From positions 186,001 to 250,000 of the forward strand of contig JAPNUR010000002.1 in the NCBI GenBank assembly GCA_026627385.1: DNA of 64,000 nt. The letters are read 5' to 3'. Source of the stretch: Bacillota bacterium. GTDB lineage: Bacteria > Bacillota > Sulfobacillia > Sulfobacillales > Sulfobacillaceae. Every line of letters starts with the position of its first letter. Position 1 is the first letter of the stretch. Positions 54,967-62,259 of this stretch are shown piece by piece. The notes under the pieces were generated by a model. That model did not search any database. It was not told where the DNA came from and worked only from the letters and a program-made list of their open reading frames with translations. Made by a program: the position numbers and the translations under genes.

Positions 54967-55080
54967 TAGGGCCGGAACGGTCCGAAGTCACGCCTGGGGA
55001 GACCAGCGTCAGACGTGCCATGCCCGAGGCGAGTACGCAGCGGTCGCCGAACCAGGAACTTCTGGGAATGATCTCGGAAA

Positions 55081-55113
55081 CCCCCACCTCAACCCGTCAG
55101 GGTGAGGTGGGGG
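55081..55113 (+). repeat. Hairpin at the right end of the TnpB element
   Basis: A 14-bp inverted repeat with a GTCA loop and a single bulged A. It follows the end of the tnpB reading frame, where the reRNA/omega RNA end and right-end hairpin normally lie. It could also act as terminator, but no T-tract follows. Confidence 0.6.
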
Positions 55114-55135
55114 GACAGTTCATATGTCAGGTCAC

Positions 55136-55165
55136 TTGTCCCGGATGCAACCCATTTGCTAACAT
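55136..55165 (+). promoter_or_regulatory. Candidate polA promoter
   Basis: TTGTCC (55136-55141), 18-base spacer, TAACAT (55160-55165), 41 bases before polA. It lies just outside the TnpB element, so the insertion seems to have spared it. Confidence 0.5.
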
Positions 55166-55205
55166 AGCTCTAACGACGATACACACTAAGGGAGCCCCGC
55201 CAGCC

Positions 55206-57758
55206 ATGCCGACCCAACTTTTAATTGATGGTCACAGCCTCCTATTCCGGGCATACCATGCGCTGCCCCCTTTGGCGACGCAAACGGGCATTCCCACGGG
55301 GGCCATTCACGGGTTTACCTCGATGTTGCTCAAAGTTGTGGATCAAGAAAAACCGGATCGCTTGGTGGTGGTCTTTGACGCGCCGGAAGTAACCTTTCGG
55401 CATGAGCAATATGAAGCCTATAAGGCCCAACGCGAAGAAGCGCCCGATGACTTTCGCCAGCAAGTTCCGCATTTAGTGCAGTTGCTGGAGAGCATGGGTG
55501 TCCCGGTGTTAGCAGTGGGGGGTTTTGAGGCCGATGATACCTTGGGCACATTGGCGGTGATGGGCGAAGAGCGTGGGTATCGTTCTTTGATCGTGACCGG
55601 CGATCGCGATTTACTGCAACTCGTGAACGAGGCAACAGAAGTCTTGCTGACTCTGCGCAGCGGAATTTCCGATTTACAGCGCATGAATCGCGTTAAAGTG
55701 AAGGAAAAGATGGGGGTTTGGCCCGAACAAATTCCGGATCTCAAGGGACTCATGGGGGATGGATCGGACAACATTCCGGGTGTGCCAGGGATTGGGCAGA
55801 AGTCGGCGATTGCGCTGTTAGAGCAGTACGGATCCATTGAGGAAATTATTCAGCACCTTAATGAGTTGTCCAATCCCCGATGGCACAGTGCGCTGGCCGC
55901 TCATCAAGAGGAGGCCCGCCGATATCGTGATTTGGCGACCATCGTCACAACGGTGCCCATCGACTGGCCAACACTGGTGGAACCCTTTCAATGGAAACGG
56001 GATGGCGAACTGGTCGACTTGCTGGGACGGTTGGAACTTCACCAAGTGCAACAGCGGCTGGGTCTGGTTGCGGCGCCTCCTCAAAACAAAGCCAAACGCG
56101 CGCCCCAGAAGATTGTGCCGGCCTTGATGGAGGTGAACCTGGCTCAATTCGCGTGGGAGTGTGATGAACCTTTAGGACTCTGGGCGGCGGGTGACGAGAT
56201 CTGGGTCTATCATCCGCGGCAACATTATGTGGCGCATGGCCAATGGCAGGATCTGCCGCGACCCTCTCCAGCGTTCGTCAGTTGGGGAGTAAAGTCCCTG
56301 TATCGCGCGGCGTATCAAGCTCATCGGCCATTGCCCCAATTCGTTGGGGACGTCAAATTAGCCGCCTATCTCTTGGATAGCGAGCGGCGCGAGTATGATC
56401 TGGAGAAACTGGGGACGGAGTGGGGATTTCCACAACCCACCAGCCCTGCTGAGCGGGTTCAGGTTCTATGGCACCTGGAGCAGGCATTGGCGGCGCGCCT
56501 AAAGGAGCAAGACCTTGACAGCTTATATCAACACGTGGAATTGCCGTTAGCGCGTGTGTTGGCGCGCATGGAAGCGGTAGGGGTCGCGGTTGACCCAGGG
56601 CGGTTGGAAGGCTTGGGCCATGAAGTGTTAGACTTAATCCGGGCCAAAGAAGAGGACATTTTTCGCCACGCGGGCATGGCGTTTAACATTAATTCGCAGC
56701 GCCAGCTAGGCGAGGTGTTGTTTGACCGTCTGGGATTGCCAGCTCTCAAAAAGACGAAAACTGGGTGGTCTACTGATGCCGAGACGCTAGAAAACCTGCG
56801 AATGCTACACCCGATTGTGGACGATATTTTGGAGTACCGGCAGTTGGTGAAAATTCACGGGACCTATGTCGAAGGACTGTTGCCGTTAATTGGCACCGAT
56901 GGTCGTCTCCACACCACATTTCATCAAACCGTGACCGCGACAGGACGCCTATCGTCCAGCGATCCCAACCTGCAAAATATTCCGGTGCGGTTGCCATTAG
57001 GGCGGCGCGTACGCAGCGTGTTTGTCCCTTCGCCACGCCGCATCTTTGTGGCCGCTGACTATTCGCAAATTGAATTACGCATGTTGGCTCATTTAGCGGG
57101 TGATGACAACTTGCGGCAAGCATTTTGGGAAGGGGAAGATATTCACCGGCGCACGGCATCGGAAATCTTTAATGTTCCCCTTGAGGCGGTGGACGAGACG
57201 TGGCGGAGTCGGGCCAAAGCCGTCAACTTTGGTATTATCTATGGGATTTCCGATTTTGGCCTATCGCGTGATACGGGGGTTAGCCGCAGCGAAGCCCGCG
57301 ACTATATTGACCGCTACTATCAGCGCTATCCTTCTCTGAAGGAGTTTTTTGAATCGGTGTTGGATCAAGCCCGTAATAACGGATACGTCAAGACGATTCT
57401 TGGGCGCCGACGATGGCTGCCGGATATTCTGTCCAAGAACCGTGCGCGTCGTCAATATGCTGAACGCATGGCCATGAATACCGTAATTCAGGGCAGTGCG
57501 GCCGATCTCATCAAGGTGGCTATGGTGCGCATTGATGCCGAGATGCAAGCCCAGGCTTACCGGAGTGACATGATTATTCAAGTGCATGATGAGCTGATTT
57601 GGGATGCGGTAGTGGAAGAAGCTCGACAACTTGTAAGGATGGCCACGGATCACATGAAGACAGCGTTGACCTTGACTGTGCCCCTGGTTGTGGAAGTCAA
57701 GTGGGGACACAACTGGGAACAGATGATGTCATGGGAGACATATCCAACTGATGCCTGA
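55206..57758 (+). CDS. polA: DNA polymerase I
   Basis: Repair and Okazaki-fragment polymerase. Residues 1-290 are the 5'-nuclease domain (LLIDGHSLLFRAYHAL; GFEADDTLGTLA; VTGDRDLLQL; GSDNIPGVPGIG helix-hairpin-helix). The 3'-5' exonuclease region (about 310-450) has lost the DxE, NxxxD and YxxxD acidic motifs, so proofreading is probably absent, as in Taq. The polymerase domain has motif A DYSQIELRMLAHLAGD, motif B RRAKAVNFGIIYG-type, and motif C QVHDELIWD. 850 residues from ATG 55206; upstream frame is element sequence. Overlaps mutM by 8 bases. Confidence 0.96.
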   Translation: MPTQLLIDGHSLLFRAYHALPPLATQTGIPTGAIHGFTSMLLKVVDQEKPDRLVVVFDAPEVTFRHEQYEAYKAQREEAPDDFRQQVPHLVQLLESMGVPVLAVGGFEADDTLGTLAVMGEERGYRSLIVTGDRDLLQLVNEATEVLLTLRSGISDLQRMNRVKVKEKMGVWPEQIPDLKGLMGDGSDNIPGVPGIGQKSAIALLEQYGSIEEIIQHLNELSNPRWHSALAAHQEEARRYRDLATIVTTVPIDWPTLVEPFQWKRDGELVDLLGRLELHQVQQRLGLVAAPPQNKAKRAPQKIVPALMEVNLAQFAWECDEPLGLWAAGDEIWVYHPRQHYVAHGQWQDLPRPSPAFVSWGVKSLYRAAYQAHRPLPQFVGDVKLAAYLLDSERREYDLEKLGTEWGFPQPTSPAERVQVLWHLEQALAARLKEQDLDSLYQHVELPLARVLARMEAVGVAVDPGRLEGLGHEVLDLIRAKEEDIFRHAGMAFNINSQRQLGEVLFDRLGLPALKKTKTGWSTDAETLENLRMLHPIVDDILEYRQLVKIHGTYVEGLLPLIGTDGRLHTTFHQTVTATGRLSSSDPNLQNIPVRLPLGRRVRSVFVPSPRRIFVAADYSQIELRMLAHLAGDDNLRQAFWEGEDIHRRTASEIFNVPLEAVDETWRSRAKAVNFGIIYGISDFGLSRDTGVSRSEARDYIDRYYQRYPSLKEFFESVLDQARNNGYVKTILGRRRWLPDILSKNRARRQYAERMAMNTVIQGSAADLIKVAMVRIDAEMQAQAYRSDMIIQVHDELIWDAVVEEARQLVRMATDHMKTALTLTVPLVVEVKWGHNWEQMMSWETYPTDA

Positions 57759-58599
57759 ATTACCGGAAGTGGAGACAATTCGCCGTTACCTGGCGGAAGT
57801 TTTGCCAGGCGAGCAGATTTATGCAGTGCCGCATCTAGATCCCCGAATGGTGAAGGGGTCGCTGATGGGGGCCCAAGACATCGCACGGCGATTGGTGGGC
57901 GCGCGGTTTTTGGAGGTGGAGCGGCGTGGCAAATTTTTGCTGTTGCCGATGTCCTCTGGTGGGACGTTACTCTTTCATTTAGGCATGAGTGGGCGCTTGT
58001 TATTGGTTCATCCCAACGATCCCCTATTCAAGCATACCCATGTCCGGCTTGTTCTCGAACACGCGGAATTGCGCCTGGTGGATCCTCGTCGCTTTGGTCG
58101 GGTGGCGTGGGTCAATCAGGACAATGACGGCCTGCAACTGGGTTTAGAGCCGCTATCGTCGGCCTTTTGCACCGGGACCCTAGCGAAGTTGTTTGAGGGG
58201 CGGCGCGCGAGCATTAAGCACGTGCTGTTGGATCAACGATGTGTTGCTGGTCTAGGCAATATTTATGCGGACGAGGCGCTGTTTTGGGCGCGCATCCATC
58301 CCATGACTGCTGCCGGTTCCCTCAGCCGTGCCGAAATCACGCGGCTTGTTCGCGCGGTGAAGCGCGTCCTTCGGCAATCCTTAATTCATCGCGGCACTTC
58401 CTTTTCGGATTACGTGGATGCATTAGGCCACCCTGGTGACAATCAGCAGTTTTTATCCGTCTACGGAAGAGAAGGGGATGCTTGCATCAGATGCCGTCGA
58501 GGCACGATTGCGCGGCAAGTGGTTGCCGGCCGCTCCTCGCATTTCTGTCCCGTGTGTCAACCTCAACAAAGTGAATCCGGCCGCTGGAGAGAGGAGTAA
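57751..58599 (+). CDS. mutM: Formamidopyrimidine-DNA glycosylase (Fpg/MutM)
   Basis: Excises 8-oxoguanine and similar lesions. The catalytic N-terminal proline and glutamate are in PELPEVETIRR; the lysine motif is RRGKFLLL; the helix-two-turn-helix has GLGNIYADEALFWARIHP; and the zinc finger is CIRCRRGTIARQ...FCPVCQ. 282 residues. Its ATG overlaps the polA stop region, a common polA-mutM pairing in Firmicutes. Confidence 0.96.
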   Translation: MPELPEVETIRRYLAEVLPGEQIYAVPHLDPRMVKGSLMGAQDIARRLVGARFLEVERRGKFLLLPMSSGGTLLFHLGMSGRLLLVHPNDPLFKHTHVRLVLEHAELRLVDPRRFGRVAWVNQDNDGLQLGLEPLSSAFCTGTLAKLFEGRRASIKHVLLDQRCVAGLGNIYADEALFWARIHPMTAAGSLSRAEITRLVRAVKRVLRQSLIHRGTSFSDYVDALGHPGDNQQFLSVYGREGDACIRCRRGTIARQVVAGRSSHFCPVCQPQQSESGRWREE

Positions 58600-58602
58600 A
58601 CC

Positions 58603-58794
58603 GTGCAGAAGTTTAGCTTGCTTTTAGAGTCAGAAGAAAAGGCCCGGGAGGTCATCGACCTTTTGTGGAACCGCTGGGGAGTGCGGGGAGAGGTCGAGCT
58701 GGTCCCGCTTGACGGCCAGTATAAAGTGGACGTGATTACTGAAAAGGATCTCACGAACCAGCAAATGGAAAAACTGCCGGGGAAGCGTGCTTAA
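58603..58794 (+). CDS. Hypothetical 63-aa protein
   Basis: GTG 58603 follows GAGAGGAG by 6 bases, 3 bases after the mutM stop. The sequence (MQKFSLLLESEEKAREVIDLLW, then ELVPLDGQYKVDVITEKDL) alternates strand-helix-strand-strand-helix as in a small alpha/beta fold. Not recognised. It probably belonged to the same transcript as polA-mutM before the IscB element entered downstream. Confidence 0.7.
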   Translation: MQKFSLLLESEEKAREVIDLLWNRWGVRGEVELVPLDGQYKVDVITEKDLTNQQMEKLPGKRA

Positions 58795-58809
58795 GTTAAG
58801 TGCCCAGTC

Positions 58810-59018
58810 CTCAAGGCTGACGCTAGTGCTGCGCAATCCGGGTTCATCAGGGGAAGCGGGCGCCGATGCGCTCCGTGTGCCTCTCGTCGTTCGGGCCCAC
58901 TCCCGGATGCTGCCTCAGCGCCAACCCTGGATAGGTGGAGCCGGTGGCAAACATTCCCCAAGGGGAGGCAGGGCGCAAGTCCCGCGTCACCAGACCCATA
59001 AGGACATATAGGAGGCAG
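58810..59018 (+). ncRNA. Probable HEARO / omega RNA of the IscB element
   Basis: About 210 bases without a sensible reading frame and rich in nested G/C pairings, ending in short hairpins: CCCC-AA-GGGG (58957-58966) and GGGCGCAAGTCCC (58972-58984). The position, directly 5' of an iscB gene and running to its ribosome site AGGAGG, is where HEARO RNAs lie. Identification is by place and structure; a covariance-model search was not possible. If the guide lies at its 5' end, as known for omega RNAs, it would be the sequence just left of 58810. Confidence 0.6.
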
Positions 59019-59022
59019 TCAA

Positions 59023-59598
59023 ATGGCCGTATTGGTCTTGGAGAAACGCCAGAAACCGCTGATGTCGCGTTCGGAGAGGCTGGCGCGGCTATTACTGGAG
59101 CAGGGTCGGGCAAGCGCCGCTAGGTGTCCAGCGGTGGCGGGCAGCGTCTGCCGGATGCAGTGGAATCGCTGCCGGTGGCAGATTCATAAAGAGCATGGAG
59201 TGGATATCGCATGCGTCGGGTTGGTCGAGGCCATCGTTTGCTGGCCGCAGCAGGCCCTCGGTATCCGTGCGACGGATCACAGCAGCTATCAGCCAAGGCG
59301 CTTGCATCAGGATGGTTTTCTGGGGCCGTATCTGACCCGCAGAAAGCGCGCATGCGGTTTCCAGACCGGGCCTCTCGCCACGGCGGGAACCTACCGGAGC
59401 TGCCTTGCCATCCGCGCGAGTGGCCGTGTTAACATGGAAACGCGCGGGCTCATCCACAGCATCTTGTATCTGGCCGAAAAATGCGTTCAACGCTTAGACA
59501 GCCGTGGGTATTGGTGGCATTACTCCGCACAGAAGGGGGAAAGCGGCGTTCCTCCCCGCCCTGAAGGACGGGGTTTTGGCGCTGCAAGAGGCTCATGA
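59023..59598 (+). CDS. IscB-derived protein lacking the nuclease core (deletion derivative)
   Basis: Residues 1-30 are the IscB/IsrB N-terminus (VLEKRQKPLMSRSERLARLL LEQGRA split here), the PLMP domain. From about residue 45 the sequence jumps to the RuvC-III region and C-terminal part: MQWNRCRWQIHKEHGVDIACVG with the H/D pair, then GIRATDHSSYQPRR, GPYLTRRKRACGFQTG, IRASGRVNMETRGLIH. RuvC-I, bridge helix, RuvC-II and any HNH are absent. 191 residues against about 350 (IsrB) to 450 (IscB). ATG 59023 with AGGAGG is well formed and the frame is unbroken. Its stop overlaps the next start (ATGA). Probably nuclease-dead. Confidence 0.75.
   Translation: MAVLVLEKRQKPLMSRSERLARLLLEQGRASAARCPAVAGSVCRMQWNRCRWQIHKEHGVDIACVGLVEAIVCWPQQALGIRATDHSSYQPRRLHQDGFLGPYLTRRKRACGFQTGPLATAGTYRSCLAIRASGRVNMETRGLIHSILYLAEKCVQRLDSRGYWWHYSAQKGESGVPPRPEGRGFGAARGS
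59554..59573 (+). repeat. Right-side hairpin of the IscB element
   Basis: CCCCGCCC-TGAA-GGACGGGG, eight pairs with one mismatch, followed by TTTT. It lies in frame inside the 3' end of the IscB-derived ORF and could also work as a terminator. Confidence 0.65.
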
Positions 59599-60878
59599 GA
59601 GGACGCTGGTGGCCGTGGCTGTTACTGGTTTTAGCATTGCTGCCCGCGTTATTGATTCCCAAGCGACGGCCGTTAGTTCGCGTGGTGCCGTCGGCCACGC
59701 TGACGGAAGCGATATTTGCTAATCCCCGCACTCTAGACCCGGCCCTGGCGGATAGTGCGGCGGAGTGGGCCATTGATTCCAATCTCTTTCAGCCGCTGTT
59801 TGGAGAAACCTCATCGGGAGGAGCGATCCGTGAACTGGTGTCGCGCGCCCAATGGCACGGCCATACCCTCCGTTTGTGGATTAAACCGGTACCCCTCGTC
59901 GGAGGCGGACACCTCACAGCAGTGGTGGTTGCGGGAGCCCTCGCCCGTCCCCTGTGGCCGATGGTTGCGTCGCCTACGGCGCGCCAACTATTGGCGCCTG
60001 TACAGGGTAGCCAGGCGGTAATCCAGGGAAAAACGCCGTTCCTACCTGGGGTCGCAACGGTCGGGAAGCGCGAAGTGGTCATCCATTTTACGACAAGAGT
60101 CACGCGAACTCTGTTAAAGCAGCTAGCCAATCCCGCTTTGTCGATTGTGCCGGCAAGCGACATGCTGCGGGGTGGAGCCAATTGGCAATTAACCAACCTT
60201 TTTGGCACCGGCGGGTATCGCTTGACGAATTGGGTGCCCCAAGGAGAGTTGACCTTTGCGCGGACTGGTCGACGTGGGCCACGAGAAGTGGACATCACGA
60301 TTTATCCTTCCTTTCAACAAGCGCTGTTGAGCTTTGCTAACGGCGCGGTAGACGTTGTGCCGGTAGACCCTTTGCAACTGCCTGTCGTTTCGTCGCGATT
60401 GCTAAAGGAGATTAAAGCTTTTCCAATCCCTGGCACGCTTTCGCTCTATTACCATCGCGGCAGCGGGGGCGTGTTCCGGTATCGTGACGTGTCCGTAGCC
60501 ACCTGGGTACGCACCAGTTTTCGGGGACGGATCCGTGGTTTAGGGGGACAGTGGCCGGCGCGATGGCCGGTCGGTGGTCATATGACGATTGCTGTGAATC
60601 GTCAATTGCCGGAAGCAGTAGCGCTAGCCCAAACCCTTGCTCATTTAAAACCGCATCAAGTCACGGTCAAGGAAGTGTCACTGAGTCAGTTGACGACGTT
60701 AGCGCGCACGGGCGCAATCAATGCGTACATTGGACAGGCGAATCTGTTTTCGGGTCCTTGGGGCGCGATCCCCCTGGTGCCCTTGAGATCCTTGTGGTTG
60801 GTTAGCGGCAATGTGAAAGGTGCTGCCGTCTATGCCAACGGCAGTTTTGACTGGCATCGGGCCACCATTGTTCCATAG
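59595..60878 (+). CDS. Extracellular solute-binding protein, family 5 type
   Basis: An N-terminal helix WWPWLLLVLALLPALLI without a lipobox anchors or exports the protein. The SBP_bac_5 marks follow: ATLTEAIFANPRTLDPALADS, NLFQPLFGE, and FGTGGYRLTNWVPQGELTFAR. At 427 residues it is shorter than peptide-binding proteins (500-550). No permease or ATPase gene is adjacent, so it may be an orphan or a repurposed sensor. ATG 59595 overlaps the IscB-derived ORF; before insertion the gene probably followed the 63-aa gene directly. Confidence 0.8.
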   Translation: MRGRWWPWLLLVLALLPALLIPKRRPLVRVVPSATLTEAIFANPRTLDPALADSAAEWAIDSNLFQPLFGETSSGGAIRELVSRAQWHGHTLRLWIKPVPLVGGGHLTAVVVAGALARPLWPMVASPTARQLLAPVQGSQAVIQGKTPFLPGVATVGKREVVIHFTTRVTRTLLKQLANPALSIVPASDMLRGGANWQLTNLFGTGGYRLTNWVPQGELTFARTGRRGPREVDITIYPSFQQALLSFANGAVDVVPVDPLQLPVVSSRLLKEIKAFPIPGTLSLYYHRGSGGVFRYRDVSVATWVRTSFRGRIRGLGGQWPARWPVGGHMTIAVNRQLPEAVALAQTLAHLKPHQVTVKEVSLSQLTTLARTGAINAYIGQANLFSGPWGAIPLVPLRSLWLVSGNVKGAAVYANGSFDWHRATIVP

Positions 60879-60894
60879 GATGAGGAGGGGGACA

Positions 60895-61521
60895 ATGCGT
60901 GTCATTGGATTAACCGGTGGCATCGGCAGCGGCAAAAGTTCGGTGAGCCGGCTACTCAAAGCTCACGGTGCTCTAGTCATTGATGCCGATCGCATTGCTC
61001 ACCAGTTGCAAGCGCGAGGACAACCTGTGTGGCGACGCATCGTGGAGGAATTTGGCTGGTGGGTCTTGCAGCCTGATGGCCAACTGGATCGGCGAAAATT
61101 AGGGTACCGCGTGTTTAACAACAGCGAGGAGCGCCAACGGCTCAACAACATTGTTCATCCTGCGGTGCATCAAGAGATGTTTCATCAATTAGCCGAAGCT
61201 GCCCAACAAGGTGTCCGCGTGGCGGTTCTGGACGTGCCCCTGCTCATTGAAGGGGGGTTGTACCAAAGGGTGGACGAAGTGTGGGTCGTTTACGCAGAAC
61301 CGGGTCAACAGCTCGAACGCATCCAAGCGCGTGACCATCTGAGCCGGGAGGCGGCGCAGCGTCGCGTGGGTGCGCAAATGCCATTGAAGGACAAATTGGC
61401 CTACGCCCATTACGTGATCGACAATACTCGCGACCCTGAGTACTTGGAGAAAGTGGTGCAGCAACTATGGCGAAAGGTCGTCCAAGACGAAGAATCACCC
61501 GACGATTCTGGATCGGATTGA
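60895..61521 (+). CDS. coaE: Dephospho-CoA kinase
   Basis: Last step of coenzyme A synthesis. The P-loop is GLTGGIGSGKSSVSRLL; DADRIAHQL and LDVPLLIEGGL are the substrate marks, and ARDHLSREAAQRRVGAQMP the lid. 208 residues from ATG 60895 with GAGGAGGGG upstream. The start at 60820 inside the previous gene is rejected. polA-mutM-coaE is a conserved Firmicutes order. Confidence 0.95.
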   Translation: MRVIGLTGGIGSGKSSVSRLLKAHGALVIDADRIAHQLQARGQPVWRRIVEEFGWWVLQPDGQLDRRKLGYRVFNNSEERQRLNNIVHPAVHQEMFHQLAEAAQQGVRVAVLDVPLLIEGGLYQRVDEVWVVYAEPGQQLERIQARDHLSREAAQRRVGAQMPLKDKLAYAHYVIDNTRDPEYLEKVVQQLWRKVVQDEESPDDSGSD

Positions 61522-62219
61522 GCGTTTTGGCCATACTCGCCGCTATCTACGGGTATTGGGCGCCATTTCCTTACCAGCCAACGGTACTTGAACAAAGTCG
61601 CCGTTACGGGTTAAACCCGTTTTTGGTGGCGGCGGTCATTCGGGTGGAAAGTCGGTTTCGGACGGACGCCGTGAGTCGGCGGGGGGCCATGGGACTCATG
61701 CAGTTAATGCCGCCGAGCGCCCGCTGGATTGCCACACAAATGGGGTTATCGGGTCCCTTAATCTTGACAAATCCACGGCAAAATATTGCCCTGGGAACCT
61801 GGTACCTGCGCTATCTTGTCAACCGTTATCACGGGGATGAAACCCTAGCGTTGGCCGCGTACAATGGAGGTCCCGCCACGGTGGACGAATGGTTACGGTC
61901 CGGAATTCTGTATGCCGGAGAGGTTAGCCCCGACAATATCCCGTACCCCGAAACGCGAAACTTTGTACGCCGCGTCCGCCGTTTTGAAGTGGTGTACCGG
62001 GTCATGTATGGCTGGCTCGGACTCAGTAAATACTGGGGCCTGGGGGTGGTCTCAATGGCCAAAGTGATGTCAGAAGAGACGAAAATGAAGCTCGGTGAAC
62101 GACTCGGCGTGGCCAGTATTGTGCGTCAAGAAGGCTGGGGAGGGGTTCCTGCGCGTGAATGTGGGAACCTGGTCCGGGAAGCCATCCGCTTGGCCGAAGA
62201 GGAGTTAAGCCGCAGCTAA
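61467..62219 (+). CDS. Lytic transglycosylase (SLT domain)
   Basis: Cleaves peptidoglycan glycan strands outside the membrane. A basic start and membrane helix (RFWIGLSVLAILAAIYGYW) precede the SLT domain: VIRVESRFRTDAVS with catalytic Glu, GAMGLMQLMPPSA, NIALGTWYLRYL, ALAAYNGGPATV. The last 50 residues are a helical extension. ATG 61467 is 55 bases inside coaE. 250 residues, complete, as in the family next to coaE in Firmicutes. Confidence 0.93.
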   Translation: MAKGRPRRRITRRFWIGLSVLAILAAIYGYWAPFPYQPTVLEQSRRYGLNPFLVAAVIRVESRFRTDAVSRRGAMGLMQLMPPSARWIATQMGLSGPLILTNPRQNIALGTWYLRYLVNRYHGDETLALAAYNGGPATVDEWLRSGILYAGEVSPDNIPYPETRNFVRRVRRFEVVYRVMYGWLGLSKYWGLGVVSMAKVMSEETKMKLGERLGVASIVRQEGWGGVPARECGNLVREAIRLAEEELSRS

Positions 62220-62223
62220 CCCC

Positions 62224-62259
62224 ACGAGGAGACGGCTAAGGCCGCTCCTCGTCTTTATT
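62224..62259. terminator. Terminator between slt and hom
   Basis: ACGAGGAG-A-CGGC pairs with GCCG-CTCCTCGT around TAAG, a 12-bp stem with one bulge, followed by CTTTATT. It serves both convergent genes. Confidence 0.88.

Larger units (their letters stand above)
53937..55113 (+). mobile_element. Decayed IS200/IS605-type element carrying tnpB
   Basis: Left side: a palindrome ATAGTATACTAT at about 53941-53952, the sort of subterminal hairpin found at IS605 left ends. Body: a broken tnpB. Right side: CCCCCACCTCAACCC and GGGTGAGGTGGGGG form a hairpin with one bulged base at 55081-55113. No tnpA transposase gene is present, so it would have moved only in trans. Exact ends and target site were not fixed. 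Confidence 0.6.
58800..59573 (+). mobile_element. IscB-type (HEARO) element, internally deleted
   Basis: Composed of a structured leader RNA region (about 58810-59018), an IscB-derived ORF, and a right-side hairpin CCCCGCCC-TGAA-GGACGGGG at 59554-59573, of a kind common at IS605-family ends. It is inserted between the 63-aa gene and the solute-binding-protein gene of the polA cluster. No tnpA. The exact left end is not fixed; it may be the TTAAG near 58791-58800. Confidence 0.65.

Noticed and set aside
53937-55113. TnpB element as an intact RNA-guided nuclease system
   Set aside because: Two frameshifts and a missing RuvC-I segment exclude a working nuclease.
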